DNA of 64,000 bases from Risungbinella massiliensis (GTDB lineage: Bacteria > Bacillota > Bacilli > Thermoactinomycetales > Thermoactinomycetaceae), in the NCBI RefSeq assembly GCF_000942395.1, contig NZ_LN812103.1:377394-441393 (forward strand). Reading direction: 5' to 3'. A model generated the notes under the pieces. The model saw only the letters and a program-made list of their open reading frames with translations, had not been told where the DNA came from and did not search any database. Position 1 is the stretch's first letter; each line of letters opens with the position of its first letter. This document shows, in pieces, positions 9,556-20,428 of the stretch. The translations under genes were made by a program, and so were the position numbers.

Positions 9556-10428
9556 ATGAGAAAAATCGGGTTTATTGGAATAGGTATGATGGGAGAACCA
9601 ATGGTACTTAATTTACAAAATGCTGGTTTTCACGTTACCGCATATAATCGAACAAAAGCAAAACTAACCCATTTACAAAGTCAAGGTGTACATACAACAG
9701 ATTGTTTAGAACAGGCAGTACGAGGTAAGGAAATCGTCATTTTGATGTTGTCAGATGATCGAGCAGTAGCTGAGATGTGGGCGAAGGAAGACGGAATCGC
9801 GACTTATGTTACACCTGGAACGATCTGTATTAATATGAGTACTGTTTCACCAGACCTAACGAGTCAGTTAGCCAAACAGGCAGAAGAAAAAGGAATAGAA
9901 TGGTTGGATGCGCCGGTTTCGGGTAGCTCGAATGCTGCTCAATCTGCTAACTTGGTGATTCTAGTGGGAGGAAAGAAAGAAGTATATGAGCAGTCCAAAG
10001 AAGTTTTCCAAGCACTAGGGAAAGCTAGTTATTATTTCGGAGCAGCTGCAAGTGGTGCCAAAGCAAAACTAGTCGTCAATTTAATGATGGGAATGTATAT
10101 GCAGGGGCTAGCGGAATCACTTGTACTTGCACAGAAGGCGGGTTTAGATCGATCTACTGTCTTGGAAATGCTAGGAGATGCAGCAGTCGGAGCTCCTTTT
10201 TTACAATTTAAAAAAGAGCTATTACTAGATGAAAACTATGAAACGATGTTTGCACTAAAACATATGTATAATGACTTTGGGTTAATATTAGAAGAAGCGA
10301 GAAAGAATGGAAGTGTTTTACCAGCTACTTCGGCAACAAATCAGGCTTATATTGCTGCCATGAATCATGGATTAGGTGAATTAGATCTTTCTGCCATATT
10401 TGCTGAACTCATGCAACAATCTAAGTAA
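9556..10428 (+). CDS. 3-hydroxyisobutyrate dehydrogenase-family NAD(P)-dependent oxidoreductase
   Basis: 290 residues, the usual family length. An N-terminal Rossmann domain begins GFIGIGMMGEPMVLNL (GxGxMG cofactor site; the AYNRT segment after strand 2 suggests NADP preference by its Arg). The substrate motif DAPVSGSSNAAQSANL and the catalytic-lysine region GAKAKLVVNLMMG (Lys about 174) follow, then the all-helical C-terminal domain. These enzymes oxidise beta-hydroxyacids or reduce semialdehydes (MmsB, GarR, glyoxylate/succinic semialdehyde reductases); the exact substrate is unclear. Ribosome site AAAGGAG precedes ATG. Confidence 0.9.
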   Translation: MRKIGFIGIGMMGEPMVLNLQNAGFHVTAYNRTKAKLTHLQSQGVHTTDCLEQAVRGKEIVILMLSDDRAVAEMWAKEDGIATYVTPGTICINMSTVSPDLTSQLAKQAEEKGIEWLDAPVSGSSNAAQSANLVILVGGKKEVYEQSKEVFQALGKASYYFGAAASGAKAKLVVNLMMGMYMQGLAESLVLAQKAGLDRSTVLEMLGDAAVGAPFLQFKKELLLDENYETMFALKHMYNDFGLILEEARKNGSVLPATSATNQAYIAAMNHGLGELDLSAIFAELMQQSK

Positions 10429-10436
10429 ACAAACTA

Positions 10437-10469
10437 AAAACCTCCAAGTAACAAGACTTGGAGGTTTTC
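10437..10469. terminator. bidirectional terminator
   Basis: AAAACCTCCAAGT and ACTTGGAGGTTTT form a perfect 13-bp stem between two convergent genes. Confidence 0.9.
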
Positions 10470-10483
10470 TATTTAGGTCGATA

Positions 10484-11611
<1,128 letters not shown>

Positions 11612-11821
11612 CTAAACTAGAATCTATATTGTTCATAATAGTCCTATCAAATGAAAAAGTGAAATATCCAAAGGATAGAACTGTCTTTGTTCGGTTCCTT
11701 TGTGAAAACATAACAACGCTTTGGGAAAAGCAATTGTCAAATTAAACTGCTTTCAGTAAGCTAAAGGGAACAAACTCTTTTGATCGCATATCTTAGAAAC
11801 TAAGCGAGGAAAGGAGAAGCT

Positions 11822-13333
11822 ATGCACAAAGTTCGTGCGCCCCTTTTTACCGTACTCTTAGGCTCAGCCGTCTTTCTTGGTGGCTGTAGCGCCGTAACTA
11901 AGCATATCGAATCAAATACAGGAAATCAAATTGAGAAGGTAGAGCTACAAGCCATCCCAGATGAGAAAACACCATCTCAATCAAACAAAGAGTCTGAAAC
12001 CAAATCGAAAAATGAACCAAAAGCTCCTACCAATTCCCGTCTTCTGGAAGATATTCTGTTAGACGACGGGTCAGGCAAATATGCTGGCGATCAGTACAAC
12101 TTAACAAAGGTACACGATTCGCTGAAACAAATGCCTAAAGGAGATAATGAGCAAGTATATAATTATATCCTAGGTTTGGTAGGAGAAGGCTACAAGAAAA
12201 AAATGGAACGATATCGTTCTATTTATCAGCCAAATTATTCACTTCATCTCGACCATTATCGGAAGGCAGGAAGTCAAGATCCCCCCGCCCATATTCAGAC
12301 TGTTGTTGCGCCGACTCCTAAGCCTACCCATGTGACAATCATCCTAGACGCCAGTGGATCAATGGCAGCTAAGATGGAGGGGAAGCGAAAAATTGATCTG
12401 GTAAAAGAGAAACTAACATCGTTTATACAGACGCTTCCTAAAGGAACGATGGTTACTCTCAAGGTATATGGTCATAAAGGATCGAGTAAGCAAGAAGAGA
12501 AGCAAATTTCTTGCCAAGGGGATGAAATTGTTTATCAGAATGCTACTTTTACACCTGATCAATTAGCCTCTGCACTTGCACAAGTAGACGCCAAAGGATA
12601 TGCGCCACTATCAAAGGCATTGAATTCCCCTGATAACTTTATTCCTGCTCCAAATACTGATCAAAAGATTCTTCTGTTTACAGACGGTATGGATAACTGT
12701 GGGGGTAATGTAAAGCAGTCTGTGGAACAACTGAAGGAAATTAAGCAAGCAAAGATCGATATTATGGCAGTGCAACCAAGCGATTCAGAGAAACAATCTT
12801 TACAAACGCTTGCCCAAGAAACCGGTGGCGACTTCGATGTGATTCGAAATGAACAAGATTTGCAAGCAGCACTAGATCACCAGAAAAACTCGGTTTCCCT
12901 CACTCAAAGAAGATGGCAAGATCGAGCTCTCGAGGAGATTACTCATGAGTATAGCTCTGCTGATCAGGAACTAAGTGATGAGCATGAGTTGTTAGAACAA
13001 GTAGTAGAGACAGAAAATGACCGTCTCACCGAAGCGAATCGTTATATTTATCAACGAAAGCTAATCGCGCAAAATGATTACAAAACGATTCAGCAATGGA
13101 TCCAAGAGCGTGAAGAAGGTTTGGAAGAGCATCTAGAGTCTCAACATATTGAGTTAGAGAAGAAATTAGCAACAGAGTATGAAACCTTCTCTAAAAAAGT
13201 AGTGGAAGAAACACCACCAAGCCCATCTAAAGAGGGTTTAGAGAAACGACGGATCGAGTTAGAGAATACATTGAAGTTTGAAAAGGACCAGGAATCTTTT
13301 CCAAGGATGATCGAAGATGACATTAGCCAATAA
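11822..13333 (+). CDS. VWA-domain lipoprotein
   Basis: 503 residues. The signal peptide ends in lipobox FLGGC (Cys about 22), giving an externally anchored lipoprotein. After a disordered stretch and a helical domain (about 70-150), a von Willebrand A domain (about 165-350) shows the MIDAS motif DASGSM, the metal-site Thr region and FTDGMDN. The C-terminal 140 residues are a charged coiled coil (many Glu, Arg, Gln). Bacillus YwmC/YwmD are smaller VWA proteins of unknown role. Ribosome site AAAGGAG lies before ATG. The next gene overlaps its last 17 bases, suggesting translational coupling. Confidence 0.88.
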   Translation: MHKVRAPLFTVLLGSAVFLGGCSAVTKHIESNTGNQIEKVELQAIPDEKTPSQSNKESETKSKNEPKAPTNSRLLEDILLDDGSGKYAGDQYNLTKVHDSLKQMPKGDNEQVYNYILGLVGEGYKKKMERYRSIYQPNYSLHLDHYRKAGSQDPPAHIQTVVAPTPKPTHVTIILDASGSMAAKMEGKRKIDLVKEKLTSFIQTLPKGTMVTLKVYGHKGSSKQEEKQISCQGDEIVYQNATFTPDQLASALAQVDAKGYAPLSKALNSPDNFIPAPNTDQKILLFTDGMDNCGGNVKQSVEQLKEIKQAKIDIMAVQPSDSEKQSLQTLAQETGGDFDVIRNEQDLQAALDHQKNSVSLTQRRWQDRALEEITHEYSSADQELSDEHELLEQVVETENDRLTEANRYIYQRKLIAQNDYKTIQQWIQEREEGLEEHLESQHIELEKKLATEYETFSKKVVEETPPSPSKEGLEKRRIELENTLKFEKDQESFPRMIEDDISQ

Positions 13334-13652
13334 CTACTACCAATTCTCTTTTGATAAAAGGCTTCAACTCCCGATTCCTAAACTTTATTGTGAGTATGAG
13401 AAAATGCCATTAGAAGTACAGGCGGATTTTGAGTTAGGATGTCAAAAAGTTGCCTCCCAAATACCAGAACAGATCAAACGGTGTGAGATATTGTATATGG
13501 ATAAGTTCCAATTACTCCAAGAAGCTGCTGATCTAGATGGGTTTGACACACTAATTGAGGCGATGAATGAGATATCTAGTCAGATTTTTGACCTCAATCT
13601 GCTGTATCAAACCATTCAAGGGGAATACCTTGGAGCAAATGTACATGGATAA
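13317..13652 (+). CDS. hypothetical protein coupled to VWA lipoprotein
   Basis: 111 residues, ATG at 13317 inside the end of the VWA gene, with AAGGA 10 bases upstream; a strong terminator follows the stop directly. The protein is helical and acidic, with no signal peptide or membrane segment (LYCEYEKMPLEVQADFELG, LIEAMNEISSQIFDLNLLY). Not recognised. Tight overlap supports a joint function with the lipoprotein, though the lack of a signal puts the two on opposite sides of the membrane. Confidence 0.6.
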   Translation: MTLANNYYQFSFDKRLQLPIPKLYCEYEKMPLEVQADFELGCQKVASQIPEQIKRCEILYMDKFQLLQEAADLDGFDTLIEAMNEISSQIFDLNLLYQTIQGEYLGANVHG

Positions 13653-13695
13653 AAAATACTTCTCCCTACAAATGATAGGGAGAAGTATTTTTTTG
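13651..13695 (+). terminator. terminator after VWA operon
   Basis: AAATACTTCTCCCT pairs with AGGGAGAAGTATTT, followed by Ts. Confidence 0.92.
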
Positions 13696-13720
13696 TGCAA
13701 TCTGAGTGAAAAAGATCATC

Positions 13721-13737
13721 TTAACAAAAACTTAATA
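13721..13737 (+). promoter_or_regulatory. possible PhoP box upstream of phosphate transporter
   Basis: TTAACA (13721-13726) and TTAATA (13732-13737) are direct repeats at 11-base spacing, the spacing and near-consensus of Bacillus PhoP binding repeats (TTAACA with 4-6 base gaps). They lie about 170 bases before the DUF47-Pit operon. Only two repeats are convincing. Confidence 0.3.
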
Positions 13738-13906
13738 AAAAAGCACTTGCAAAATTTAAATACTGTAATAATAAGAACTTATTTCGAAGTTTTTCTTTAC
13801 TAGGTAAATATTATTTGCTAAGTTAAGAAAGGTTTATGAAGAATCATAAACGTTTTTATGTAATTTTCTTAAAATATTTGTTAAGTGGATATAAGGAGGA
13901 AATACT

Positions 13907-14527
13907 TTGTTATTTTTCCGTTCGAAAGATCGTTTGTTCTACCAGACGTTAATAGATGCTACATACAACATCGTGGAAGCTGCTCAATTGTTCAGGGAGA
14001 ATGTAGAGACACTTCACGAAAAAGAAGTTTATGCGGAAAAGATCAAGGAACTGGAATCCAAAGGAGATAGCTATACGCATTTAATTATCCGTGAATTAAA
14101 CCAGACCTTTGTCACTCCTATGGATCGAGAAGATATCTACGAGTTAGCATCAAAACTGGATGATGTACTGGATGGATTAGAAGCTTGTGCTGCACGTTTT
14201 AGCTACTACCATGTAACTCAGACAACTCCTACTTTGGTTCGCTTTGCAGAACTAATAGAAAAATCAGCTCATCTAGTGCAAGAGGCATTTGTTGCATTGG
14301 AGAAGAAAGATTTTGCGACATTACGGAAGGCCTCTATTGAGATCAACTCCATTGAAGATGAAGCAGATAAATTAATGCGTGAATCAGTTGGGAACCTCTT
14401 TGCGAATGTGAAAGACCCAATTGAATTAATGAAAATGAAAGAAATCTACGAGAAACTAGAAAATGTGACAGATACTTTTGAGGATCTGACCGACGTGTTA
14501 GAAAGCGTGGTCATGAAGTATGTTTGA
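13907..14527 (+). CDS. DUF47-family Pit accessory protein
   Basis: 206 residues from TTG with a perfect AAGGAGGA ribosome site 6 bases upstream. Entirely helical, PhoU-like: FFRSKDRLFYQTLIDATYNIVEAAQLF at the start, the acidic metal-site helix GDSYTHLIIRELNQTFVTPMDREDIYELA and EIYEKLENVTDTFEDLTDVLE at the end. DUF47 proteins are cytoplasmic and regulate or assist Pit-type phosphate transporters. Its last 8 bases overlap the transporter start, confirming partnership. Confidence 0.93.
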   Translation: MLFFRSKDRLFYQTLIDATYNIVEAAQLFRENVETLHEKEVYAEKIKELESKGDSYTHLIIRELNQTFVTPMDREDIYELASKLDDVLDGLEACAARFSYYHVTQTTPTLVRFAELIEKSAHLVQEAFVALEKKDFATLRKASIEINSIEDEADKLMRESVGNLFANVKDPIELMKMKEIYEKLENVTDTFEDLTDVLESVVMKYV

Positions 14528-15518
14528 TCCATTTTACTTAGTAATAATTGTAATCATACTAGCACTTGTATTTGATTTTACCAATGGATGGCATGATACA
14601 GCCAATGCGATCGCGACAGTGGTTGGGACAAGGACTCTCTCTCCAGGAGTCGCAATTGGGATGGCTGCTATTCTCAACCTAGTAGGGGCATTTTTCTCTA
14701 CAGAAGTAGCAAAGGCAATCGGGAAAGATATTGTACAGACAGAGATTATTACGCTACTTGTGTTGGTCTCCGCACTTTTAGCGGTCATTATTTGGAACGT
14801 AGTCACCGTACTATTAGGACTTCCGACCAGTTCCTCCCACGCTCTGATTGGCTCCTTGGTTGGTGCTGCGATTGCTTTTAAAGGTACTGCTGTTTTACAT
14901 GTAGATGGTATTATCACGATTTTGATCGGCTTGATTGCGTCTCCTGTGTTAGGTGCATTATTGGCATTTCTCTTGATGAAGTTAATTCGGGTTCTTTTCC
15001 AAAGAAGCAACCCTTCCAAAACCAAAAAGCTATTCCGTCCGCTTCAGATTGCCTCTTCCGCATTTATGGCCTTTAGTCATGGAGCTGCTGATGCTCAGAA
15101 AGCAATGGGAATCATCGTAATGGCACTTATGATTGGTGGTATTCAGGAAAGTGGTGACTATACCATTCCGTTCTGGGTCATTTTATCAGCAGGACTAGCG
15201 ATGGCACTTGGTACGGCAGTTGGAGGTTGGAAGGTCATCCAAACTATTGGTAGTAAACTGAGTCGTTTAGAAACTCCACAAGGATTTGCAGCAGAGACAG
15301 CGGCAGCTACTCTTCTTACAACCATTGCGCATGTGGGTGTACCAGTTAGTACAACACACACCATTACTGGATCGATCATTGGAGTAGGTTTAGCAGAGCG
15401 TATTCGAAGTGTTCGCTGGGCAGTAGCGACGAAAATCGTTTATGCTTGGGTTCTGACTTTGCCTGGAACTGCTCTTATGGGATATGTATTTTACCTTATT
15501 TTACGTGTGTTTGAGTAG
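14520..15518 (+). CDS. pit: low-affinity inorganic phosphate transporter, PiT family
   Basis: 332 residues, about 10 membrane helices. The two PiT signature repeats are visible: FDFTNGWHDTANAIATVVGTR near the N-terminus and FMAFSHGAADAQKAMGIIVM in the middle, each with the GxHDxAN/GAxDxQK sodium or proton site; VPVSTTHTITGSIIGVG is the family's C-terminal motif. It imports metal-phosphate with protons or sodium. Translationally coupled to the DUF47 gene upstream and closed by a terminator. Confidence 0.95.
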   Translation: MFDPFYLVIIVIILALVFDFTNGWHDTANAIATVVGTRTLSPGVAIGMAAILNLVGAFFSTEVAKAIGKDIVQTEIITLLVLVSALLAVIIWNVVTVLLGLPTSSSHALIGSLVGAAIAFKGTAVLHVDGIITILIGLIASPVLGALLAFLLMKLIRVLFQRSNPSKTKKLFRPLQIASSAFMAFSHGAADAQKAMGIIVMALMIGGIQESGDYTIPFWVILSAGLAMALGTAVGGWKVIQTIGSKLSRLETPQGFAAETAAATLLTTIAHVGVPVSTTHTITGSIIGVGLAERIRSVRWAVATKIVYAWVLTLPGTALMGYVFYLILRVFE

Positions 15519-15530
15519 AGTTGTAGTACG

Positions 15531-15561
15531 AAAAGGATCTTACTTAGGTAAGGTCCTTTTT
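15531..15561 (+). terminator. terminator after pit
   Basis: AAAAGGATCTTAC pairs with GTAAGGTCCTTTT around TTAG, with one G-T pair. Confidence 0.85.
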
Positions 15562-15670
15562 GTATGGAGATAGTTAGTTGTAGAAGAAACTCCTACTTTT
15601 GGGTACAGGAGAAGGCATCCCATTCCTTTGTATGGAATTAATTGGAAATGTACTTTTTGAGGTGATGGTG

Positions 15671-16492
15671 ATGACGCGTTGTTGGTTATGGTTTTGTACA
15701 ATCCTTTTGCTCTTTGGTATTCCAGTCCAATTGGAGGCAGAAGAGTCACAAAATGTAGTAATTACTTGTAGTAGTCAAATACAACCCCAGACAGGAAAGC
15801 TCTTGATGAGTGCCAAGCTAACCAAAGAAGGTAAGTCGGTATTGGTAAAAGGGAGATGGGAGTACCAAGATCAAGAGAATCGTACAGAGACAAAAGATCA
15901 GAGTATGACTTTCTCCGTGGTGGATCAGGGGACGCGACCCGGTACATTAGAAACGATCTGGAAGTTCTCAGGGATCGTGTATGGTAAGCCATATTATAGT
16001 GAAAAAAAGTGTGAGTTTAGACGAATTGGGCTAGAGACGATTGCAGTACAAACAGGGGAAGAGATTCAAATAGATGCAAAAATATTGGGAGTGGATCAGC
16101 TACAGGGAAAATGGAATGTAACCCTTTTAGATGAAAAGGGAAAAGTGATGGAAGAAAAATCAGAAACAAGTAATCGGTCTAACTTTTCGTATCGTTTTGC
16201 CAATGTAACACAAAAGGTGAAGGGAAAAATCCAATTTATCGGCAAGATCGAGAACCAGAGAAGGATTTTGGAAATGGAGTTTGTACCGGAGACGAAAAGC
16301 AAAACTACTGTGGCAAAGGTGGAGAGTACATCAAAGGATGTTCAGAAGGCATCTGCCACTACTACCAAAAGTAATATAGGTGAGTTAGAGAACAGAACAG
16401 GTAGTATACCACTGGGGGCACTTGTTTTCATTTTGTTTACAGTAGCCGTCTTTGGTTGGTTGCAGTGGCGGAAGATGAAAAAGGTAAATTAG
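15671..16492 (+). CDS. secreted, C-terminally membrane-anchored protein, function unknown
   Basis: 273 residues. The AGGTGAT ribosome site at 15660-15666 selects ATG 15671, which starts a classic signal peptide (TRCWLWFCTILLLFGIPVQLEA). The extracellular part (about 25-225) is beta-rich with two probable Ig-like modules (GRWEYQDQENRTETKDQSMTF and GKWNVTLLDEKGKVMEEKSE). A Ser/Thr/Lys linker leads to one C-terminal membrane helix (LGALVFILFTVAVFGWL) and a basic tail. No LPXTG motif. Not recognised; a surface-exposed adaptor is a guess only. Confidence 0.75.
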   Translation: MTRCWLWFCTILLLFGIPVQLEAEESQNVVITCSSQIQPQTGKLLMSAKLTKEGKSVLVKGRWEYQDQENRTETKDQSMTFSVVDQGTRPGTLETIWKFSGIVYGKPYYSEKKCEFRRIGLETIAVQTGEEIQIDAKILGVDQLQGKWNVTLLDEKGKVMEEKSETSNRSNFSYRFANVTQKVKGKIQFIGKIENQRRILEMEFVPETKSKTTVAKVESTSKDVQKASATTTKSNIGELENRTGSIPLGALVFILFTVAVFGWLQWRKMKKVN

Positions 16493-16562
16493 TTGTCATT
16501 TAGGATTAGTAGGAGTAAGATTTTAGACAATCCCTGCTTACATACGATAGGAGATGACACAA

Positions 16563-17975
16563 ATGCAGATTAATTGGAGACAAGAAGTAGAAAAACGAAA
16601 AGAAGGGCTATTCCAGGATTTATTTGCCCTACTTTCCATTGAAAGTACCCTAGATGAGGAGAATGCGAAACCAGGTGCTCCCTTTGGACCGAAAGTGGCA
16701 GAAGCACTGGATTCTTTTTTACATATAGGAAAACGAGATGGTTTTGTAACCAAGAATGTGGATGGATATGCAGGACATATCGAGCATGGTCAGGGAGAGG
16801 GTCTGATTGGTGTATTAGCACATGTGGATGTAGTCCCAGCAAATGAGGGGTGGACGAGTCCGGCATTTGCTCCAGAGATTCGTGAGGGCAAGCTGTATGC
16901 TAGAGGAGCAGTGGATGATAAAGGACCAGCAATGGCTGCTTACTATGGGATGAAAATCGTTCAAGAATTAGGACTGCCTCTGTCAAAACGAGTTCGCTTG
17001 ATTCTTGGTGCGGATGAGGAGAGCAAGTGGCGTTGTGTGGAACACTATTTTCAAGTAGAAGAAAAGCCGGAAGCAGGTTTTACCCCTGATGCAGATTTCC
17101 CACTTATTGCCGCAGAAAAAGGTTTTTATGATATTCAATCCTCGGGATCATTGGAACCAGCAGAAGCAGTAGAGGGACAGTGGCTTCTTCAATCGTTTGA
17201 AGCAGGTCAACGTGTCAATATGGTTTCGGACCAAGTGGTAGCTTCTTTAGTAGGAGACGGGGATGTCTTTGAATTAAAAGAACAATTCCAAGACTTTCTC
17301 CTCACCAATCGCTTACAAGGGTATGCAACGGAGAGCGATGAGGATGTGAAATTTTTTATTCGGGGTCGTGGGCACCATGGTTCAGAGCCAGAAAAAGGGT
17401 TAAACGCTCCATTAGAACTAGCTCGCTTCCTTCAAACAGTATTCCTAGATGCGCAAGGAAAACGTTATATTGAGATGATGAACGACCTCTTCGTAGACAG
17501 TTTTGCAGGAGAAAAGCTAGGGATTGTAGCCAAAGACTCCGAACTCGGAGATCTAACGGTAAACGCAGGAGTATTTTCCTATACCCAGGGAGTGGAGCAA
17601 AAGTTACGGATCAATATCCGTTATCCACTTAGTGCAGACGGGGGAGTTGCTTTGGAGACGATCCGTCAGAAGCTAGCAACTTATGGCCTTCAAGTAGGCG
17701 AGGTAGATCATAAAAAGGGACTTGCTTTGGCAAAAGATCATCCACTCGTTGCAACCTTGCAACAAGTATATGAAGAGCACACGGGAGATCGTTCTAAGCC
17801 ACTTGCCATCGGTGGAGCTACTTATGCGCGTGCTGTAGAGAATTGTGTAGCTTTTGGTCCTGTGTTCCCGGGCAAACTGGAGACGGCTCATCAAACGGAT
17901 GAATTTATTGAAGTAGAGGACCTACTTCGCGCAACGGCCATTTATGCACAGGCAATCTATGAATTAGCAAAGTAG
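16563..17975 (+). CDS. pepV: dipeptidase PepV (M20 family)
   Basis: 470 residues, the standard PepV length. It hydrolyses dipeptides in the cytoplasm using two zinc ions. Seen: GVLAHVDVVPANEGW (His ligand and catalytic Asp), LYARGAVDDKGP (bridging Asp), LILGADEESKW (catalytic Glu pair), the lid domain (about 180-380) and the C-terminal GGATYARAVENCVAFGP metal-site region. An in-frame ATG at 16554 lies only 1 base from the AGGAG site, so ATG 16563, 9 bases from AGGAG, is the better start. Single gene with its own terminator. Confidence 0.94.
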   Translation: MQINWRQEVEKRKEGLFQDLFALLSIESTLDEENAKPGAPFGPKVAEALDSFLHIGKRDGFVTKNVDGYAGHIEHGQGEGLIGVLAHVDVVPANEGWTSPAFAPEIREGKLYARGAVDDKGPAMAAYYGMKIVQELGLPLSKRVRLILGADEESKWRCVEHYFQVEEKPEAGFTPDADFPLIAAEKGFYDIQSSGSLEPAEAVEGQWLLQSFEAGQRVNMVSDQVVASLVGDGDVFELKEQFQDFLLTNRLQGYATESDEDVKFFIRGRGHHGSEPEKGLNAPLELARFLQTVFLDAQGKRYIEMMNDLFVDSFAGEKLGIVAKDSELGDLTVNAGVFSYTQGVEQKLRINIRYPLSADGGVALETIRQKLATYGLQVGEVDHKKGLALAKDHPLVATLQQVYEEHTGDRSKPLAIGGATYARAVENCVAFGPVFPGKLETAHQTDEFIEVEDLLRATAIYAQAIYELAK

Positions 17976-18002
17976 TGTGCAGACTGAATTGAAACAAAAG
18001 AG

Positions 18003-18043
18003 AAAAGAGACTTCCTTTTTGGATGGAAAGGAGGTCTCTTTTT
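18003..18043. terminator. bidirectional terminator
   Basis: AAAAGAGACTTCCTTT pairs with AAAGGAGGTCTCTTTT, with G-T pairs allowed, between convergent pepV and the acylase gene. Confidence 0.85.
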
Positions 18044-18061
18044 GGTGTTCATCAAGTGTTT

Positions 18062-20428
18062 CTATTTTGGTTGGAGGATCAGTTTTCTCCCAGAAGTTTC
18101 TTGAAGGATGACCGGATGATATTTGCCTAGAATCCAGTCATCAGCTTGGTTATCGTACCATCTACTGAGAACATTGCCCGACTGACCAGGACCTAGTATA
18201 TGATAGGCAACCGTTGAATTTGCCATATCGATAACATAGCGCCACGAAGCTCCATGATATACCATTCCTGTTTTGTGATCATAACTCATCGCTTTCACCG
18301 TGTGTTGGCTACCCGAAGTAGGGTAGACTTTACTTCCACTGTATAGTGGGGATAGATACCATGCGGCGGAGAGTGGATGATTGAATTGGATTTGATGAAA
18401 ATCTCCCCAGTTCCAATCTTGGCTATGGGTACCTTGTAAGGTCACAATCTCATTAATTGCTTTCGTGAAAGCATTTTGTACTACTGCATCAAAGCCCTGT
18501 TTTTCTTCAAACCACGAGATGTTCTGACCAAGATGGGCTCTGCGAATCAAACTATCTAGTACAAACTCCTTATTACGAAAGAGTTTTATCATCTCTGGAG
18601 TGATTTGGTCTTGGAAAATGATTTGTTCTAGATGATATAGCAAACGATGATAAATTAGAGGGGATGCCAGTTCTGCTTGATCCTCATAAGACCAGCTTTG
18701 TAACTGATGAAAACCTTCTTGTTCCAACGAAGTCATCTTTTTTTGATCTAATCGTTCCAGAAGAATAGGTGTTAATTCGCGAGCCTGTATGTTTACTACA
18801 TCCATTTGCAATTGTTGCATCTCGTTTGCCGTGATGTTCTCTTTTCCTTGCAATACTTCGGTGATCCGCATGGCTCGATAGGGAAGTAACCAGTTGTGTG
18901 TAATGTGGTATGGATAAGAATCATCGATTACTTTATTATTAGCTGTTACGATAAATCCTTGTTTAGGATTGATTATTTTTGGTAGTTGATCAAATGGTAC
19001 ATATCCTGTCCACTCATATTCATCCGTCCAACCTGGGACAGGAAGAAGGCTATCTCCTTTTTTACGGATTGGTAACTTCCCGTTTGCTTTGTAAGAAATG
19101 GTACCATCAGTACTAGCGAATACAAAATTCTGCATGGGAGCATGAAAATCGGTTAACGCTTTCTCGAATTGCTCCCAATTTTTTGCCTTATTCATATTTA
19201 ACACTGCTTCTAGTTCTTTAGAAGGCTCAAGCGCTGTCCATTTGAGAGAGAGAACCGTATTCTTTCCAACCTCATCAGCAAACTCAGAGATAACAGGTCC
19301 ATGCCGTGTAATGGTCACTTGATATGGGACGGTTGGTTCTCCTTTTACTTTGATCGGTTCTTGGATGATCGTTGCTGTTTCCCATTGATTTTGATAAAGG
19401 AATTGATTTGGATTGTCTGGATTGCGCTTTTCGATATATAAGTCTTGAACGTCTGGACCAGTATTGGTTACTCCCCATGCGATATGTTCGTTATGCCCTA
19501 AGATAATACCAGGGATACCAGCAAAAATAACACCACTTACATTGACTTCTGGTCCTTGGAGATGTGTTTGATACCAAATAGATGGGGTGTTTAGCCCGAG
19601 ATGAGGGTCATCTGCTAAGATTGGCTTACCAGAAGCTGTTTTGGTACCACTGATCACCCAGTCATTGCTTCCGTTAAGTGGATTATTTGTCGTAACATGA
19701 GCGAATGCTTTTGCCAAATCGAGCTCGTCTTTTGGAATAATAGTAGGGGTGTTTAAAGAATGTGTTGGCATCAGCTCTTTTGCTTTGTCTTCTGGGAATG
19801 TTTGTAATAAATACGAACGAAAAGCTTGTTCTTCCCAGTGTCCTCCTAACTCAAATGCCATAAATTTTCCGATAGTCAAGGAATCGATAGGAGTCCATCT
19901 CATTGGCTGGTAATTTAGCAATGTAAACTCAACAGGCAGATTTCCTTGTTGGATAAAGGCGTTTACCCCATCAGCGTACCACTGCAAAATTTGTTTGGAG
20001 GAGTCTGAATAAGCTTGGTAGGAGGCTTCTGCTGCTCTTCGTAATCCTAACGTGCGAAAGTATTTATCCTGATTTAGTGCAGATTCTCCAAATAATTCAC
20101 TAAGCTGTCCTGATGCTTGTCTACGGCTTAGATCCATTTGGAATAGACGGTCTTGGGCAGTCACATAACCTTGTGCAAGATAGAGATCGTGATCATTTTG
20201 GGCAATAATGTGTGGAACTCCTCTTTCATCACGAATCACTTGAACTGGCGCCATCAGACCAGAAATAGTGAGCTCTCCTACGACTTGAGGAAGTTTCTGA
20301 TTCATCCAGTAGAAACTGGCACCAAAAACGGTGGTTGTAAGTAACAAAATCGCTAGCATACTAAGAGCCCATTTAAACCAGTTATTTCTCTTAAAAAATA
20401 ACGGTGCCTTGGTATGAATGATATTCAC
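18062..20428 (-). CDS. penicillin acylase-family Ntn hydrolase
   Basis: 788 residues. The family makes a precursor that self-cleaves before an N-terminal Ser and then hydrolyses amides such as penicillins or acyl-homoserine lactones. Seen: one membrane helix (about 18-40) that anchors the enzyme outside, the A-chain with RDERGVPHIIAQNDHDLYLAQGY, the autocleavage Ser254 in LNGSNDWVISG, catalytic-side motifs GVTNTGPDVQDLY and FVFASTDGTISYKANG, and the C-terminal SQHTVKAMSYDH. The frame begins at GTG 20428, but the only good ribosome site, AGAGGTGA, overlaps that codon; the fourth codon ATT (20419) is better spaced. Physiological substrate unknown. Confidence 0.92.
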   Translation of the reverse strand: MNIIHTKAPLFFKRNNWFKWALSMLAILLLTTTVFGASFYWMNQKLPQVVGELTISGLMAPVQVIRDERGVPHIIAQNDHDLYLAQGYVTAQDRLFQMDLSRRQASGQLSELFGESALNQDKYFRTLGLRRAAEASYQAYSDSSKQILQWYADGVNAFIQQGNLPVEFTLLNYQPMRWTPIDSLTIGKFMAFELGGHWEEQAFRSYLLQTFPEDKAKELMPTHSLNTPTIIPKDELDLAKAFAHVTTNNPLNGSNDWVISGTKTASGKPILADDPHLGLNTPSIWYQTHLQGPEVNVSGVIFAGIPGIILGHNEHIAWGVTNTGPDVQDLYIEKRNPDNPNQFLYQNQWETATIIQEPIKVKGEPTVPYQVTITRHGPVISEFADEVGKNTVLSLKWTALEPSKELEAVLNMNKAKNWEQFEKALTDFHAPMQNFVFASTDGTISYKANGKLPIRKKGDSLLPVPGWTDEYEWTGYVPFDQLPKIINPKQGFIVTANNKVIDDSYPYHITHNWLLPYRAMRITEVLQGKENITANEMQQLQMDVVNIQARELTPILLERLDQKKMTSLEQEGFHQLQSWSYEDQAELASPLIYHRLLYHLEQIIFQDQITPEMIKLFRNKEFVLDSLIRRAHLGQNISWFEEKQGFDAVVQNAFTKAINEIVTLQGTHSQDWNWGDFHQIQFNHPLSAAWYLSPLYSGSKVYPTSGSQHTVKAMSYDHKTGMVYHGASWRYVIDMANSTVAYHILGPGQSGNVLSRWYDNQADDWILGKYHPVILQETSGRKLILQPK

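Noticed and set aside
14534-15025. 163-residue antisense frame opposite pit
   Set aside because: Shadow of a strongly supported PiT gene; no ribosome site or family features.
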